NCBI GenBank assembly: GCA_045659025.1
Contig: JAZOWA010000028.1
Location: forward strand, 1-28,489
Direction of reading: 5' to 3'
DNA length: 28,489 bases
Source of the DNA: SIG455 sp045659025
GTDB taxonomy: Bacteria; Bacillota; Clostridia; UMGS1810
The notes beneath the pieces are model-generated. The model made no database searches and was not told the DNA's origin. It worked only from the letters and a program-made list of their open reading frames with translations. A program made the translations under genes and the position numbers. Position 1 is the stretch's first letter. Each line of letters starts with the position of its first letter. Of this stretch, positions 15,976 to 24,253 are shown piece after piece.

Positions 15976-16563
15976 ATGAGAAAAAGTGATATAAAAAGAG
16001 ATACAATGGAGACCAAAATCACCCTTTCCCTTAACCTTGACGGCGAGGGCAAAGGAAATATAAACACAGGTTGCGGTTTCCTTGACCATATGCTCACCCT
16101 CTTTGCCAAACACGGCAGATTCGACCTGGATGTCACCTGCGTTGGAGATACCCATGTAGATGACCACCACACCGTAGAGGATGTGGGTATCTGTCTTGGT
16201 ATGGCGTTCAAAGAGGCGCTGGGTGATAAGAAGGGCATAGTCCGCTATGGTAGTATGATACTCCCTATGGACGAGGCGCTTTTGGTTACAGCCATAGACT
16301 GCTCAGGCAGAGCATTACTTTCCTATGATGTGGATATCCCCACCGCCAAGGTTGGCTATTTCGATACCGAACTGGTAGAGGAGTTCTGGTTGGCATTTGT
16401 GCGTGAGGCGGCTTGCACCTTGCACTTTTTCCAGATTAAAGGCACCAATTCCCACCACATCATAGAGGGTATATATAAGTCCGCAGGCAGAGCATTCCGT
16501 GAGGCGGTGTCCTTTGATAAGGGCTTTGAGAATGACCTCCCCTCCACGAAAGGGGTGCTTTGA
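15976..16563 (+). CDS. hisB: Imidazoleglycerol-phosphate dehydratase
   Basis: A 195-residue monofunctional dehydratase that removes water from imidazoleglycerol phosphate to give imidazole-acetol phosphate. The two manganese-binding HHxxxE-type motifs are DHHTVED (63-69) and SHHIIEG near residue 160. The N-terminus R-x-x-x-I-x-R-x-T-x-E-T matches the family, so the first ATG, directly after the hisC stop, is the right start. There is no fused histidinol-phosphate phosphatase domain as in enterobacterial HisB, and no such enzyme is encoded elsewhere in the window. Confidence 0.96.
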   Translation: MRKSDIKRDTMETKITLSLNLDGEGKGNINTGCGFLDHMLTLFAKHGRFDLDVTCVGDTHVDDHHTVEDVGICLGMAFKEALGDKKGIVRYGSMILPMDEALLVTAIDCSGRALLSYDVDIPTAKVGYFDTELVEEFWLAFVREAACTLHFFQIKGTNSHHIIEGIYKSAGRAFREAVSFDKGFENDLPSTKGVL

Positions 16564-16565
16564 TA

Positions 16566-17186
16566 GTGATAGCAATAGTTGACTACGGTGTAGGCAATCT
16601 GTTCTCCCTCACAAGTTCTATGGAGGCAATAGGTGCCGACACAGTCGTTACAGGTGATGCAGATACTTTAAGGAAGGCAGATAAAATCATCCTTCCCGGT
16701 GTTGGCGCATTTGAGGATGCCATAGGCAAACTCAGGGCCACGGGCCTTGATATAGTAATCAAGGAAGAAGCGTCAAAGGGTAAACCCATTATGGGTATAT
16801 GTCTCGGTATGCAGATGCTCCTTTCCAAGAGTTTTGAATACGGTGAGCATCAGGGCCTCGGCCTTATAGACGGCGAGGTACGCTCTATTGACGAGGTAAT
16901 CCCTGCAGACTATAAGATTCCCCATATCGGCTGGAATGCCCTCACTTTGAGGGGGGAGGAGCACGAGATTTTCAAGTACATAAATTCAGGTGACTATGTG
17001 TATTTTGTTCATTCATACTACGGCACAAAATGCGATAAATCAGTTATAGCCACGGCAGAGTACGGAGCAGATCTTACTGCGGCGGTTGCCTGCGGTAATG
17101 TGTGCGGTTGTCAGTTCCATCCCGAAAAAAGCGGTGAAGTGGGATTGAAGATACTTAGAGCATTCAGCGAGATGAAAGGTGAGTAA
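16566..17186 (+). CDS. hisH: Imidazole glycerol phosphate synthase, glutaminase subunit HisH
   Basis: A 206-residue class I glutamine amidotransferase that feeds ammonia to HisF. The nucleophile is Cys79 in MGICLGMQML, with the His-x-Glu pair in CQFHPEKSG. The start is uncommon. GTG at 16566 gives MIAIVDYGVGNL, which matches the family exactly and has AAAGGGG ten bases upstream. TTG at 16560, overlapping the hisB stop as TTGA, would add two residues. hisA follows after 3 bases, and its AAAGGTGAG site lies in the last codons of hisH. Confidence 0.95.
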   Translation: MIAIVDYGVGNLFSLTSSMEAIGADTVVTGDADTLRKADKIILPGVGAFEDAIGKLRATGLDIVIKEEASKGKPIMGICLGMQMLLSKSFEYGEHQGLGLIDGEVRSIDEVIPADYKIPHIGWNALTLRGEEHEIFKYINSGDYVYFVHSYYGTKCDKSVIATAEYGADLTAAVACGNVCGCQFHPEKSGEVGLKILRAFSEMKGE

Positions 17187-17189
17187 GAC

Positions 17190-17903
17190 ATGTATATTTT
17201 TCCTGCCATAGATTTGTACGAAGGCAAGGCAGTTCGACTGCTTCGTGGTGAATACGATAAGATGACGGTGTATAGTGAGAACCCTATTGAGATAGCCTAT
17301 GAGTTTGAGAAAAAGGGCGCCACCCATATTCATATGGTGGATTTAGAGGGCGCAAGGGATGGGGGTACACCCAATATTGATATAGTCCGTCAGGTGGCGG
17401 AGGAGACCGATCTTTTTGTAGAAATCGGCGGTGGCATTCGCAGTATGGACGTGATTGATGCATACATAGGTGCGGGTATTGACAGAGTGATTCTCGGTAC
17501 TGCGGCGGTGCAGAACAGAGACTTCGTAAAAGAAGCCGTTGCTAAATACGGCGATAAGATTGCCGTGGGTGCCGATATCAAAGACGGCTACGTAGCAATC
17601 AAGGGTTGGGTTGAGAAATCCCGGTTCACCTGCTTTGAATTCTGTGAGCAGATGCAGAGCATAGGAGTAAAGACCATTATCTGCACAGACGTCTCCAAAG
17701 ACGGTGCAATGCAGGGCACTAACCGTGAACTTTATAAGGAACTTTCCGAGAAATTCCATATGCAGATTGTGGCATCAGGCGGAGTTTCCACTATAGATGA
17801 TGTAAAGGCCCTCGCATCAATGAATCTTTACGGTGCGATTGTGGGCAAGGCATACTATACCAATGCGATTTCCCTTGAAGAAGCAATAGAGGTGGCAAAA
17901 TGA
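17190..17903 (+). CDS. hisA: Phosphoribosylformimino-AICAR-P isomerase HisA
   Basis: A 237-residue (beta-alpha)8 barrel that isomerises ProFAR to PRFAR. The catalytic Asp8 is in FPAIDLYEGKAVRL. The second-half catalytic Asp lies in CTDVSKDGAMQGTN. The phosphate-binding glycines appear as EIGGGIRS and ASGGVSTIDD, the half-barrel repeat shared with HisF. The length is normal. The end overlaps hisF by ATGA. Confidence 0.97.
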   Translation: MYIFPAIDLYEGKAVRLLRGEYDKMTVYSENPIEIAYEFEKKGATHIHMVDLEGARDGGTPNIDIVRQVAEETDLFVEIGGGIRSMDVIDAYIGAGIDRVILGTAAVQNRDFVKEAVAKYGDKIAVGADIKDGYVAIKGWVEKSRFTCFEFCEQMQSIGVKTIICTDVSKDGAMQGTNRELYKELSEKFHMQIVASGGVSTIDDVKALASMNLYGAIVGKAYYTNAISLEEAIEVAK

Positions 17904-18658
17904 TAACAAAGAGAATAATCCCTTGCCTTGATGTCCGTAACGGCAGAGTGGTAAAGGGCGTAAATTTTGAGGGTGTGTCGGATGTTTCCAATCCCGTCAC
18001 CCTTGCCAAGCACTATAGCGATAGCGGTGCGGATGAGTTGGTGTTTTATGATATCACCGCCTCCGTTGAGGGCAGGGCCCTCTTTACCGATATACTCAAA
18101 GAAGTGGCGAAGCAGATTTTCATCCCCCTTACAGTAGGCGGCGGAATAAATACATTAGACGATTTTGACCGAGTGCTTAAATGCGGTGCCGATAAGGTGA
18201 GTGTGAATTCAGGTGCTATTAAAAATCCTCAGCTTATCTATGATGCGGCAAAGCGTTATGGCGATCAATGTGTGGTAATCTCGGCGGATGTGAAGCGAGT
18301 AGACGGCATCTTCCGCGTGTTTGCCAAAGGTGGCAGAGAGAACACGGGTATGGATGCGGTGGAATGGATTAAGACTTGCGTTAATAACGGTGCAGGCGAG
18401 GTAGTGCTCAATTCCATTGATACCGACGGTGTCAAGGGCGGGTTTGACCTTGAGATACTGTCTGCCGTGTGTGATGCGGTGTCTGTCCCCGTCATAGCAT
18501 CAGGCGGTGCGGGTAATATCTCTCACTTTGTGGAGCTTTTCAAAGAAGTGCCCAAGGTGGATGCGGGTCTTGCGGCATCAATCTTCCATTTCGGCGAAGT
18601 CACCATATCGGATTTGAAAGCAGAACTCCGTGCCAACGGAATTGACGTAAGAATATAG
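17900..18658 (+). CDS. hisF: Imidazole glycerol phosphate synthase, cyclase subunit HisF
   Basis: A 252-residue (beta-alpha)8 barrel that condenses PRFAR with ammonia from HisH, giving imidazoleglycerol phosphate and AICAR. The catalytic residues are Asp11 (in IPCLDVRNGRVVKGVNF) and the Asp in NSIDTDGVKGGFD. Phosphate-binding loops are PLTVGGGINTLDD and IASGGAGNISH. Its start overlaps the hisA stop by four bases. The AICAR product links this operon to the purine pathway, whose purL lies earlier in the window. Confidence 0.97.
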   Translation: MITKRIIPCLDVRNGRVVKGVNFEGVSDVSNPVTLAKHYSDSGADELVFYDITASVEGRALFTDILKEVAKQIFIPLTVGGGINTLDDFDRVLKCGADKVSVNSGAIKNPQLIYDAAKRYGDQCVVISADVKRVDGIFRVFAKGGRENTGMDAVEWIKTCVNNGAGEVVLNSIDTDGVKGGFDLEILSAVCDAVSVPVIASGGAGNISHFVELFKEVPKVDAGLAASIFHFGEVTISDLKAELRANGIDVRI

Positions 18659-18670
18659 GAGGAGAAACCA

Positions 18671-19321
18671 ATGCTTAATATAAACGAACTTAAATTTGAC
18701 GAAAAAGGGCTCATACCTGCTATCGTGGTGGATTCTGTCACCAAGAAGGTGCTCACTCTTGCGTATATGAATCGTGAGAGCTTAGAGATCTCAATGGAGA
18801 AGGGTCTCACTTGCTTTTATAGCCGTTCCAGACAGGAACTCTGGCTCAAAGGTGAGACAAGTGGCAACTACCAGCATATCGTGTCCATCACCGCAGATTG
18901 CGATAAGGACGCCCTTGTGGTAGTGGTAGAAAAGGACGGTCCTGCCTGCCACGAAGGCACAGACTCCTGCTTCACCAATGACCTCTGGCAGAGCGAGGAG
19001 ATGCACGAATTCTCTCTTGAAGGCCTTATGGATCTTTTGAAAGGCAGAAAGGCAGAGAAGAAGGAGGGTTCATACACCACATATCTTTTTGAGAAGGGTA
19101 TAGATAAAATCCTCAAGAAGGTAGGCGAGGAGAACACCGAAGTTATCATTGCTGCCAAGGCAGACGATAAGAAGGAGACCATCTATGAGATTGCAGACCT
19201 CTGCTATCACGTAATGGTGCTTATGGTGGAGATGGGCATTTCTATAGAGGATATCCACAGAGAACTTGCTTCCCGTCACGTTATAGACCATAAGGTGAAG
19301 CAGGAAAAAATGACTAAATAA
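18671..19321 (+). CDS. hisIE: Bifunctional phosphoribosyl-AMP cyclohydrolase / phosphoribosyl-ATP pyrophosphohydrolase
   Basis: A 216-residue fusion that carries out steps two and three of the pathway. Residues 1 to about 125 are the HisI cyclohydrolase, with the signature YSRSRQELWLKGETSGN, the metal-binding Asp cluster Asp76-x-Asp78-x-Asp80, and Cys77, Cys93 and Cys100. From about 135 the HisE domain carries the MazG-like metal site, GEENTEVIIAAK followed by EIADLCYHVMVLM. AGGAGG at 18657-18662 sets the start. It closes the his operon. No convincing terminator follows; only a weak stem TATGCC-N10-GGCATA (19331-19352) without a T tract is seen. Confidence 0.96.
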   Translation: MLNINELKFDEKGLIPAIVVDSVTKKVLTLAYMNRESLEISMEKGLTCFYSRSRQELWLKGETSGNYQHIVSITADCDKDALVVVVEKDGPACHEGTDSCFTNDLWQSEEMHEFSLEGLMDLLKGRKAEKKEGSYTTYLFEKGIDKILKKVGEENTEVIIAAKADDKKETIYEIADLCYHVMVLMVEMGISIEDIHRELASRHVIDHKVKQEKMTK

Positions 19322-19370
19322 ATTTTGAATTATGCCTTGTGTATAGGGCATAGAAAGGTGGAGACAGATT

Positions 19371-20267
19371 ATGACAAGAGAAGAATTTCTGATGGAAAAA
19401 TTCACTACCAAATCAAGTACATATGTGAGGAACCATATGGCGTTTTATAGAAAACCGTCTATTGCCCGTATGGATCCCTTTAAGATGGCAGATCAGCTTT
19501 ATTATGTAGGTGACAAACTCGTGTGTGTTCACCTTTTGGATACCGGTGACGGATTGATACTGTTTGATTCCGGATTTTTCGGTGCTGCCCATATCCTTGT
19601 GGATAGTATCTGGCGTGCAGGTTTTGACCCCAGAGATGTCCGTTGGATTATCCATACCCACGGCCATTATGACCACTTCGGTGCGTCCGAGGAATTCCGT
19701 GTGATGTATGGCACCAAACTCGCCATCAGCAGAGTGGATGCAGAAATGCTCAGGGAGAAACCCCACCGTGCCCATATTAAAGAAGCACTGTTCCCCTTGG
19801 CAAAAGTCCCCGAATTTGATTATGAGATAGAAGACGGTGAGATTTTTGAGATGGGCAATATGAAAATCCGTTGCGTGCTCACCCCCGGTCACACCTATGG
19901 TGTGCTCAGCTTCTTCTTTGATGTTACATATGAAGGTAAGACATATCTTGCAGGTATGTTCGGTGGTGCGGGTACTGATGCAGTATCACTTCCCTACACA
20001 TTCCGTAATGATTATGGTGATGACTGCGCCCAGAATATGCTCGATTCAGTTGCAAAGCTCTGGGATGAGCCTGTGGAAATTCATATGGGTAACCATCCCG
20101 GAAACAATCACACACTGGAAAAACGTGCCCTCCAGCTTGAACAGGGCGGTAATCCTTTTATTGATCCTTCAAGCTGGCAGGAGTTCCTTGGCAGAGTAAA
20201 GAAAAGGACAGAGGAGATAATTGTAGAGAACGAAGCTCTTGAAAAAGAACTTCAGGGAATGCAATAG
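19371..20267 (+). CDS. MBL-fold metallo-hydrolase
   Basis: A 298-residue metallo-beta-lactamase-fold protein. The zinc-binding motif HxHxDH is His97-Gly-His99-Tyr-Asp101-His102, preceded by the IIHT strand, and the third ligand His174 lies in LTPGHTYGVLSFF. A further His (242 or 247 in MGNHPGNNH) completes the dinuclear site. The arrangement recalls subclass B3 lactamase-like hydrolases, but most members of this superfamily are not lactamases and no substrate can be named. There is no signal peptide, so it is cytoplasmic. The last 30 residues are a charged helix (KKRTEEIIVENEALEKEL). AAAGGTGGAG precedes the ATG. It lies 49 bases after hisIE and 43 before an AEC transporter. Confidence 0.85.
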   Translation: MTREEFLMEKFTTKSSTYVRNHMAFYRKPSIARMDPFKMADQLYYVGDKLVCVHLLDTGDGLILFDSGFFGAAHILVDSIWRAGFDPRDVRWIIHTHGHYDHFGASEEFRVMYGTKLAISRVDAEMLREKPHRAHIKEALFPLAKVPEFDYEIEDGEIFEMGNMKIRCVLTPGHTYGVLSFFFDVTYEGKTYLAGMFGGAGTDAVSLPYTFRNDYGDDCAQNMLDSVAKLWDEPVEIHMGNHPGNNHTLEKRALQLEQGGNPFIDPSSWQEFLGRVKKRTEEIIVENEALEKELQGMQ

Positions 20268-20310
20268 GCGAAATTGCATATATAATTAAAGTGAACGGAG
20301 ATAGCAGACA

Positions 20311-21255
20311 ATGGAAAGTTTGACAGTATCGTTTAATGCGGTTGCTCCGATATTTATCCTTATGTTAGTGGGATACTTCCTCAAAACCATAAAGGTAACC
20401 GATAAAAAAGGCTTTGACACAATGAACAAAATGGTGTTCAAGGTGTTTTTGCCCGTACTGCTTTTTTATAATATATATAAGACCGATATAGGCAAAATAC
20501 TGGATGTTAAGCTCATCTGTTTCACGGTTGTCGGCATACTTGCAATTTATATTGTCGGCTATTTTGCGGTAATGGGTCTTACCAAGGATAACAATAAAAG
20601 AGGCGTAATGCTTCAGGGCTTCTTCAGGTCCAACTATGCACTGCTCGGTGTGCCACTGATTATGTATATTTACGGCGAGGGCGCGGTAGGTTTGCCGTCT
20701 CTTTTGCTCAGTATAGTTATCCCTATCTATAATGTTCTTGCCGTATTCACCTTAGAACGTTTTTGCGGCGATAAGAAAGACTTCAATTTTGGTCAGGTAC
20801 TTAAAGACGTGGTTAAAAACCCTCTCATAATAGGTTGCCTTATCGGCCTTGCCTGCCTGCTCACAGGATTCAGGCTCCCCGATATATTGGAAAAGTCCGT
20901 CAAAGACATCTCATCCGTTGCCACACCTCTTTCTATAATCGTGCTTGGTGCGGAGTTTGATCATTCCACTATCAAGGAAAGCTCAAATGAACTTTTAATC
21001 ACCGTTTTGGCAAAGCTTGTAATTGTACCCCTTATTATGGTGGCATCAGCAGTAGTTCTGGGTTTTAGAGATGTGGCCCTTGCTTGTGTTCTCATCACCT
21101 TCGGTGCTCCCGTGGCGGTGTCATCCTTTGCCATGGTACAGCAGATGGGCGGAGACGAACACCTGGCGGCTCACGTTGTAATTATGTCGTCCGCGGCCTG
21201 CTTGCTTACGTTGTTTGGCTGGATATACTCATTGAGCGCTCTGGGGTTATTGTAA
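20311..21255 (+). CDS. AEC-family transporter (auxin efflux carrier / malonate permease-like)
   Basis: A 314-residue integral membrane protein with about ten hydrophobic segments split by a central charged loop. It begins FNAVAPIFILMLVGYFLK and has the family's FRSNYALLGVPL segment in the middle and ATPLSIIVLGAEF in the second half. AEC proteins are secondary carriers, often for organic acids such as malonate or malate. The substrate here is unknown. A TATAAT hexamer at 20281-20286 lies 24 bases before the ATG, but no good -35 is spaced correctly, so an own promoter is uncertain. The neighbours, a hydrolase and a phosphoesterase, do not point to a substrate. Confidence 0.88.
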   Translation: MESLTVSFNAVAPIFILMLVGYFLKTIKVTDKKGFDTMNKMVFKVFLPVLLFYNIYKTDIGKILDVKLICFTVVGILAIYIVGYFAVMGLTKDNNKRGVMLQGFFRSNYALLGVPLIMYIYGEGAVGLPSLLLSIVIPIYNVLAVFTLERFCGDKKDFNFGQVLKDVVKNPLIIGCLIGLACLLTGFRLPDILEKSVKDISSVATPLSIIVLGAEFDHSTIKESSNELLITVLAKLVIVPLIMVASAVVLGFRDVALACVLITFGAPVAVSSFAMVQQMGGDEHLAAHVVIMSSAACLLTLFGWIYSLSALGLL

Positions 21256-21292
21256 GTAATAAATCCAATTTAGTTTAAGGAGGTGTTGCCTT

Positions 21293-22006
21293 GTGATATT
21301 TGCTATATCTGATCTGCATCTTTCCACTGATGCCGACAAATCCATGGAGGTGTTCGGTGACAGGTGGTCAGGGTATATGGATAGAATCCGTGCCAACTGG
21401 CTTGATAAAGTGTCAGAGGGCGACACGGTAGTCATAGCAGGTGATGTGTCCTGGGGAATGCGTCTTGCCGAGTGTAAGGGTGATTTTGAATTTATATCCT
21501 CGCTCCCCGGCAGAAAGATTATCTTAAAGGGCAACCACGATTACTGGTGGGAGACCATCACCAAGATGAACTCCTTCGTGGCAGAGAATGAATTTGAAAA
21601 CATTGAGTTTGTAAATAATAACGCTTTTGAGGCAGAGGGTGTTGCCATCTGCGGTACCCGTTGGTGGATGGACCCCACTTCCGACGAGTTCGGCGGTGAT
21701 GACCGCAAGATATATGACCACGAGATTATCCGCCTTGAAGCATCACTCAAAGAAGCAGTAAACCTCGGCTGTGATAATATCATAGTGGCCCTCCATTTTC
21801 CGCCCTTTGATGAGTCGGGTAGGGTGAATGGTGATATAGCAGAGCTTTTCGCCCGATACTCAGTTGCCAAATGCATATATGGTCACCTTCACGGAGCAGG
21901 CCATGCCAAAGGGTATGAGGGCATATTTGACGGGGTGGAATACCATCTCACCTCGGCGGATTTTCTGCAATTTGAGCCAAAGAAAATAACTTTTGAAAAA
22001 AATTAA
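21293..22006 (+). CDS. Calcineurin-like metallophosphoesterase
   Basis: A 237-residue cytoplasmic metallophosphoesterase. The dinuclear metal motifs run in order: Asp7-x-His9 (SDLHLS), Gly-Asp51 (AGDVSWG), Gly-Asn81-His82-Asp (KGNHDYWW), His168 (ALHFPP) and Gly-His198-x-His200 (YGHLHG). The start is GTG at 21293, eight bases after a strong AAGGAGGTG site (21277-21285). Its substrate is unknown. Because the his operon lacks a histidinol-phosphate phosphatase, this enzyme is a nearby phosphatase worth noting, but that activity is known from PHP and HAD families and not this one. No terminator is visible after it. Confidence 0.88.
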   Translation: MIFAISDLHLSTDADKSMEVFGDRWSGYMDRIRANWLDKVSEGDTVVIAGDVSWGMRLAECKGDFEFISSLPGRKIILKGNHDYWWETITKMNSFVAENEFENIEFVNNNAFEAEGVAICGTRWWMDPTSDEFGGDDRKIYDHEIIRLEASLKEAVNLGCDNIIVALHFPPFDESGRVNGDIAELFARYSVAKCIYGHLHGAGHAKGYEGIFDGVEYHLTSADFLQFEPKKITFEKN

Positions 22007-22014
22007 AAAAAGGG

Positions 22015-22043
22015 TAGAAATTTCTAAATCTTTTTGATATAAT
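22015..22043 (+). promoter_or_regulatory. Sigma-A-type promoter of tig-clpP-clpX
   Basis: TAGAAA (22015-22020) and consensus TATAAT (22038-22043) are spaced 17 bases apart in an A/T-rich stretch just after the phosphoesterase gene. The leader to the tig start is about 55 bases. An in-frame ATG at 22061 lies within this leader but lacks a ribosome binding site. Confidence 0.65.
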
Positions 22044-22102
22044 GATATGTCGAAGGAATATTGATTTCAAAAAATGAATTTTTTATAAGGAGCAAGAGAC
22101 AA

Positions 22103-23620
22103 ATGAAACTCGTAAAAAAAGAAACCACAGCAACAAATACTGTTAAACTCACCATCAGTATTGATAGCGCAACTTTTGCAGAGGGTGTTAACAAAGCATA
22201 TAAGAAGCTTGTTAAGAATATCAACATCCCCGGCTTCCGTAAGGGTAAGGCTCCCAAAGCTATTATCGAGAAGTACTACGGCGAAGGCGTATTCTATGAA
22301 GAGGCAGTTAACGCAGTATGCCCCGAGGCTTATGAGGCGGCAGTTAAAGAGGCAGGTATTGAGCCTGTTGACCGACCCGAGATTGATATCGAGTCTATCG
22401 GCAAGGGTGAAGACCTTGTTATCACCGCCACGGTTACAGTAAAGCCTGAGGTTAAACTTGGTGAATATAAAGGTGTTTCCGTAGAGAAGAATGTATACGA
22501 GACTGCAGATGCAGACGTTGAAAAAGAGCTCGAAGGCGCACGTGAGAGAAATGCCAGAATCAGCACAGTAGAGGATAGACCCGTTGCTATGGGCGACCTC
22601 ACCACTATTGATTTTGAAGGTTTCGTTGATGGTGTTGCATTTGAAGGCGGTAAGGGTGAGGGTTATCCCCTCGAGATCGGTAGCGGTCAGTTCATCCCCG
22701 GCTTTGAGGAAGCACTCGTTGGCGCAGAGCTTGGCAAAGAGACAGATGTTAATGTTACCTTCCCCGAGGAGTACCATGCAGAAGAGCTCAAGGGCAAGCC
22801 TGCAGTATTCAAAGTAACTGTTAAAGAGATCAAAGTTAAAGAGCTTCCCGAGCTTGATGACGATTTTGCAAAGGACGTAAGTGAGTTTGATACACTCGCA
22901 GAGTACAAAGCATCTATTAAAGAGAAGCTTGATAAGGCTAACGCAGACAGAACCAACGCAGAATTCCAGAATTCAGTTATCGAAGCCGTTGCAGAGAAAT
23001 GCGAGGTAGAGATTCCCGAGTGTATGGTAGATCAGCAGATTGAGTCTATCGCAAGAGATTTTGACTATCGTTTGTCTGCCCAGGGCCTTAACCTTGAGAG
23101 ATATATGCAGCTCACAGGCATGACACCCGAGTCCTTCAAAGAGCAGTTCAAGGCACAGGCATATTCACAGGTTAAGTGCAACCTTGTGCTTGAAGCAATC
23201 GCTGCTGCAGAGAAAATTGAAGTAACTGATGCAGATGTTGATTCAGAAATCGAAAAGATGGCTACAATGTATAATATGGAAGCAGACAAGATCAAATCCT
23301 TGTTGGGCGAAGGCGAGATGGAGAGCATGAAGAAAGATATCTGCTCCAGAAAAGCCGTAGAGCTCATTGCAGACGCAGCCAAGGCAAAGAAACCTTCTGC
23401 AAAGAAAGCCCCTGCAAAGACCGCAGAGAAGGCAGAGGAGAAGGCACCTGCCAAGAAGACCACTGCTAAGAAGGAAACTGCTGCTAAAGCGCCTGCAAAG
23501 AAGACTACTACAACCACCAAGAAGACTACTGCGGCTAAAGCACCTGCAAAGACCGCAGAGAAGAAGCCTGCTGCCAAGAAAACCACAACCAAGAAAGCGA
23601 CAGAAGGCAAGGAGGAATAA
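22103..23620 (+). CDS. tig: Trigger factor with Lys/Ala-rich C-terminal extension
   Basis: A 505-residue ribosome-associated chaperone and peptidyl-prolyl isomerase. The ribosome-docking loop is present as NINIPGFRKGKAPKAII (the GFRxGKxP signature). An FKBP domain follows (GDLTTIDFEGFVDGVAFEGGKGEGYPLEIGSG) and then the helical C-domain up to about residue 426. Residues 427-505 are an added low-complexity tail with 26 lysines in 79 residues, built of AKK, PAK and TTKK units and repeating APAKTAEK twice. It resembles histone H1 or HU-type tails. Ordinary trigger factors end near residue 430. AAGGAG at 22087-22092 selects ATG 22103 over the ATG at 22061. clpP starts 3 bases after the stop. Confidence 0.95.
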   Translation: MKLVKKETTATNTVKLTISIDSATFAEGVNKAYKKLVKNINIPGFRKGKAPKAIIEKYYGEGVFYEEAVNAVCPEAYEAAVKEAGIEPVDRPEIDIESIGKGEDLVITATVTVKPEVKLGEYKGVSVEKNVYETADADVEKELEGARERNARISTVEDRPVAMGDLTTIDFEGFVDGVAFEGGKGEGYPLEIGSGQFIPGFEEALVGAELGKETDVNVTFPEEYHAEELKGKPAVFKVTVKEIKVKELPELDDDFAKDVSEFDTLAEYKASIKEKLDKANADRTNAEFQNSVIEAVAEKCEVEIPECMVDQQIESIARDFDYRLSAQGLNLERYMQLTGMTPESFKEQFKAQAYSQVKCNLVLEAIAAAEKIEVTDADVDSEIEKMATMYNMEADKIKSLLGEGEMESMKKDICSRKAVELIADAAKAKKPSAKKAPAKTAEKAEEKAPAKKTTAKKETAAKAPAKKTTTTTKKTTAAKAPAKTAEKKPAAKKTTTKKATEGKEE

Positions 23621-23623
23621 TAT

Positions 23624-24211
23624 ATGAGTTTAGTTCCAATGGTCGTTGAACAGACCACCAGAGGCGAACGTTCTTATGATATTTATTCACGTTTATTGAA
23701 AGACAGAATCATCTTCTTAAGTGATGAGGTCAATGATGTTACTGCAAGTCTGGTAGTGGCACAGATGCTCTTCCTTGAGGCAGAGGATCCTGATAAAGAC
23801 ATCAATTTCTATATCAATAGTCCCGGTGGTTCAATTACTTCCGGTATGGCGATATATGATACTATGCAGTACATCAAGTGTGATGTATCCACTATCTGTA
23901 TAGGCCTTGCGGCAAGTATGGGTTCATTCCTGCTTTGTGCAGGCACAAAGGGCAAGAGAATTGCTCTCCCCAATAGTGAGATTATGATTCATCAGCCCCT
24001 TCTCGGCGGATTACAGGGACAGGCGACTGATATCAAGATCCATGCCGACCATATCGTAGCCACCAGAGAAAAGCTCAACCGCATCTTAAGCGAACGCACA
24101 GGCCAGAGCATTGAACGTATCCAGGCAGATACTGAGCGCGATAACTTCATGTCCGCACAGCAGGCCCTTGAGTACGGAATTATTGATAAAGTTCTGGAAA
24201 AGAGAATATAA
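23624..24211 (+). CDS. clpP: ATP-dependent Clp protease proteolytic subunit
   Basis: A 195-residue serine peptidase that forms the tetradecameric chamber fed by ClpX. The triad is Ser98 (GLAASMGSF), His123 (MIHQPL) and Asp173 (TERDNFM). YINSPGGSITSG is the substrate-binding strand. The N-terminus MSLVPMVVEQTTRGERSYDIYSRLL is typical, with the usual short propeptide. GGAGGA inside the end of tig serves as its ribosome binding site. A hairpin terminator lies between it and clpX. Confidence 0.97.
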   Translation: MSLVPMVVEQTTRGERSYDIYSRLLKDRIIFLSDEVNDVTASLVVAQMLFLEAEDPDKDINFYINSPGGSITSGMAIYDTMQYIKCDVSTICIGLAASMGSFLLCAGTKGKRIALPNSEIMIHQPLLGGLQGQATDIKIHADHIVATREKLNRILSERTGQSIERIQADTERDNFMSAQQALEYGIIDKVLEKRI

Positions 24212-24220
24212 TTATTACTT

Positions 24221-24253
24221 AAACACACGAGAGATGCCTCTCGTGTGTTTATT
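24221..24253 (+). terminator. Hairpin terminator between clpP and clpX
   Basis: A perfect 13-bp stem (24221-24233 with 24238-24250) closes an ATGC loop and ends in TTTATTT. It lies 10 bases after the clpP stop and 21 bases before the clpX start. No strong promoter is visible between it and clpX, so partial read-through probably sets the ClpP:ClpX ratio. Confidence 0.8.

Noticed and set aside
19331..19352. Hairpin TATGCC-N10-GGCATA after hisIE as a terminator
   Set aside because: The stem is only 6 bp with a long loop and no T tract follows it.
21293..22006. The calcineurin-like phosphoesterase as the missing histidinol-phosphate phosphatase
   Set aside because: Known histidinol phosphatases are PHP- or HAD-family proteins. 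The link here is proximity only, so the gene was left as a phosphoesterase of unknown substrate.
22061..22102. Longer trigger factor starting at ATG 22061
   Set aside because: No ribosome binding site precedes it, whereas AAGGAG precedes ATG 22103, which gives the family-typical start.
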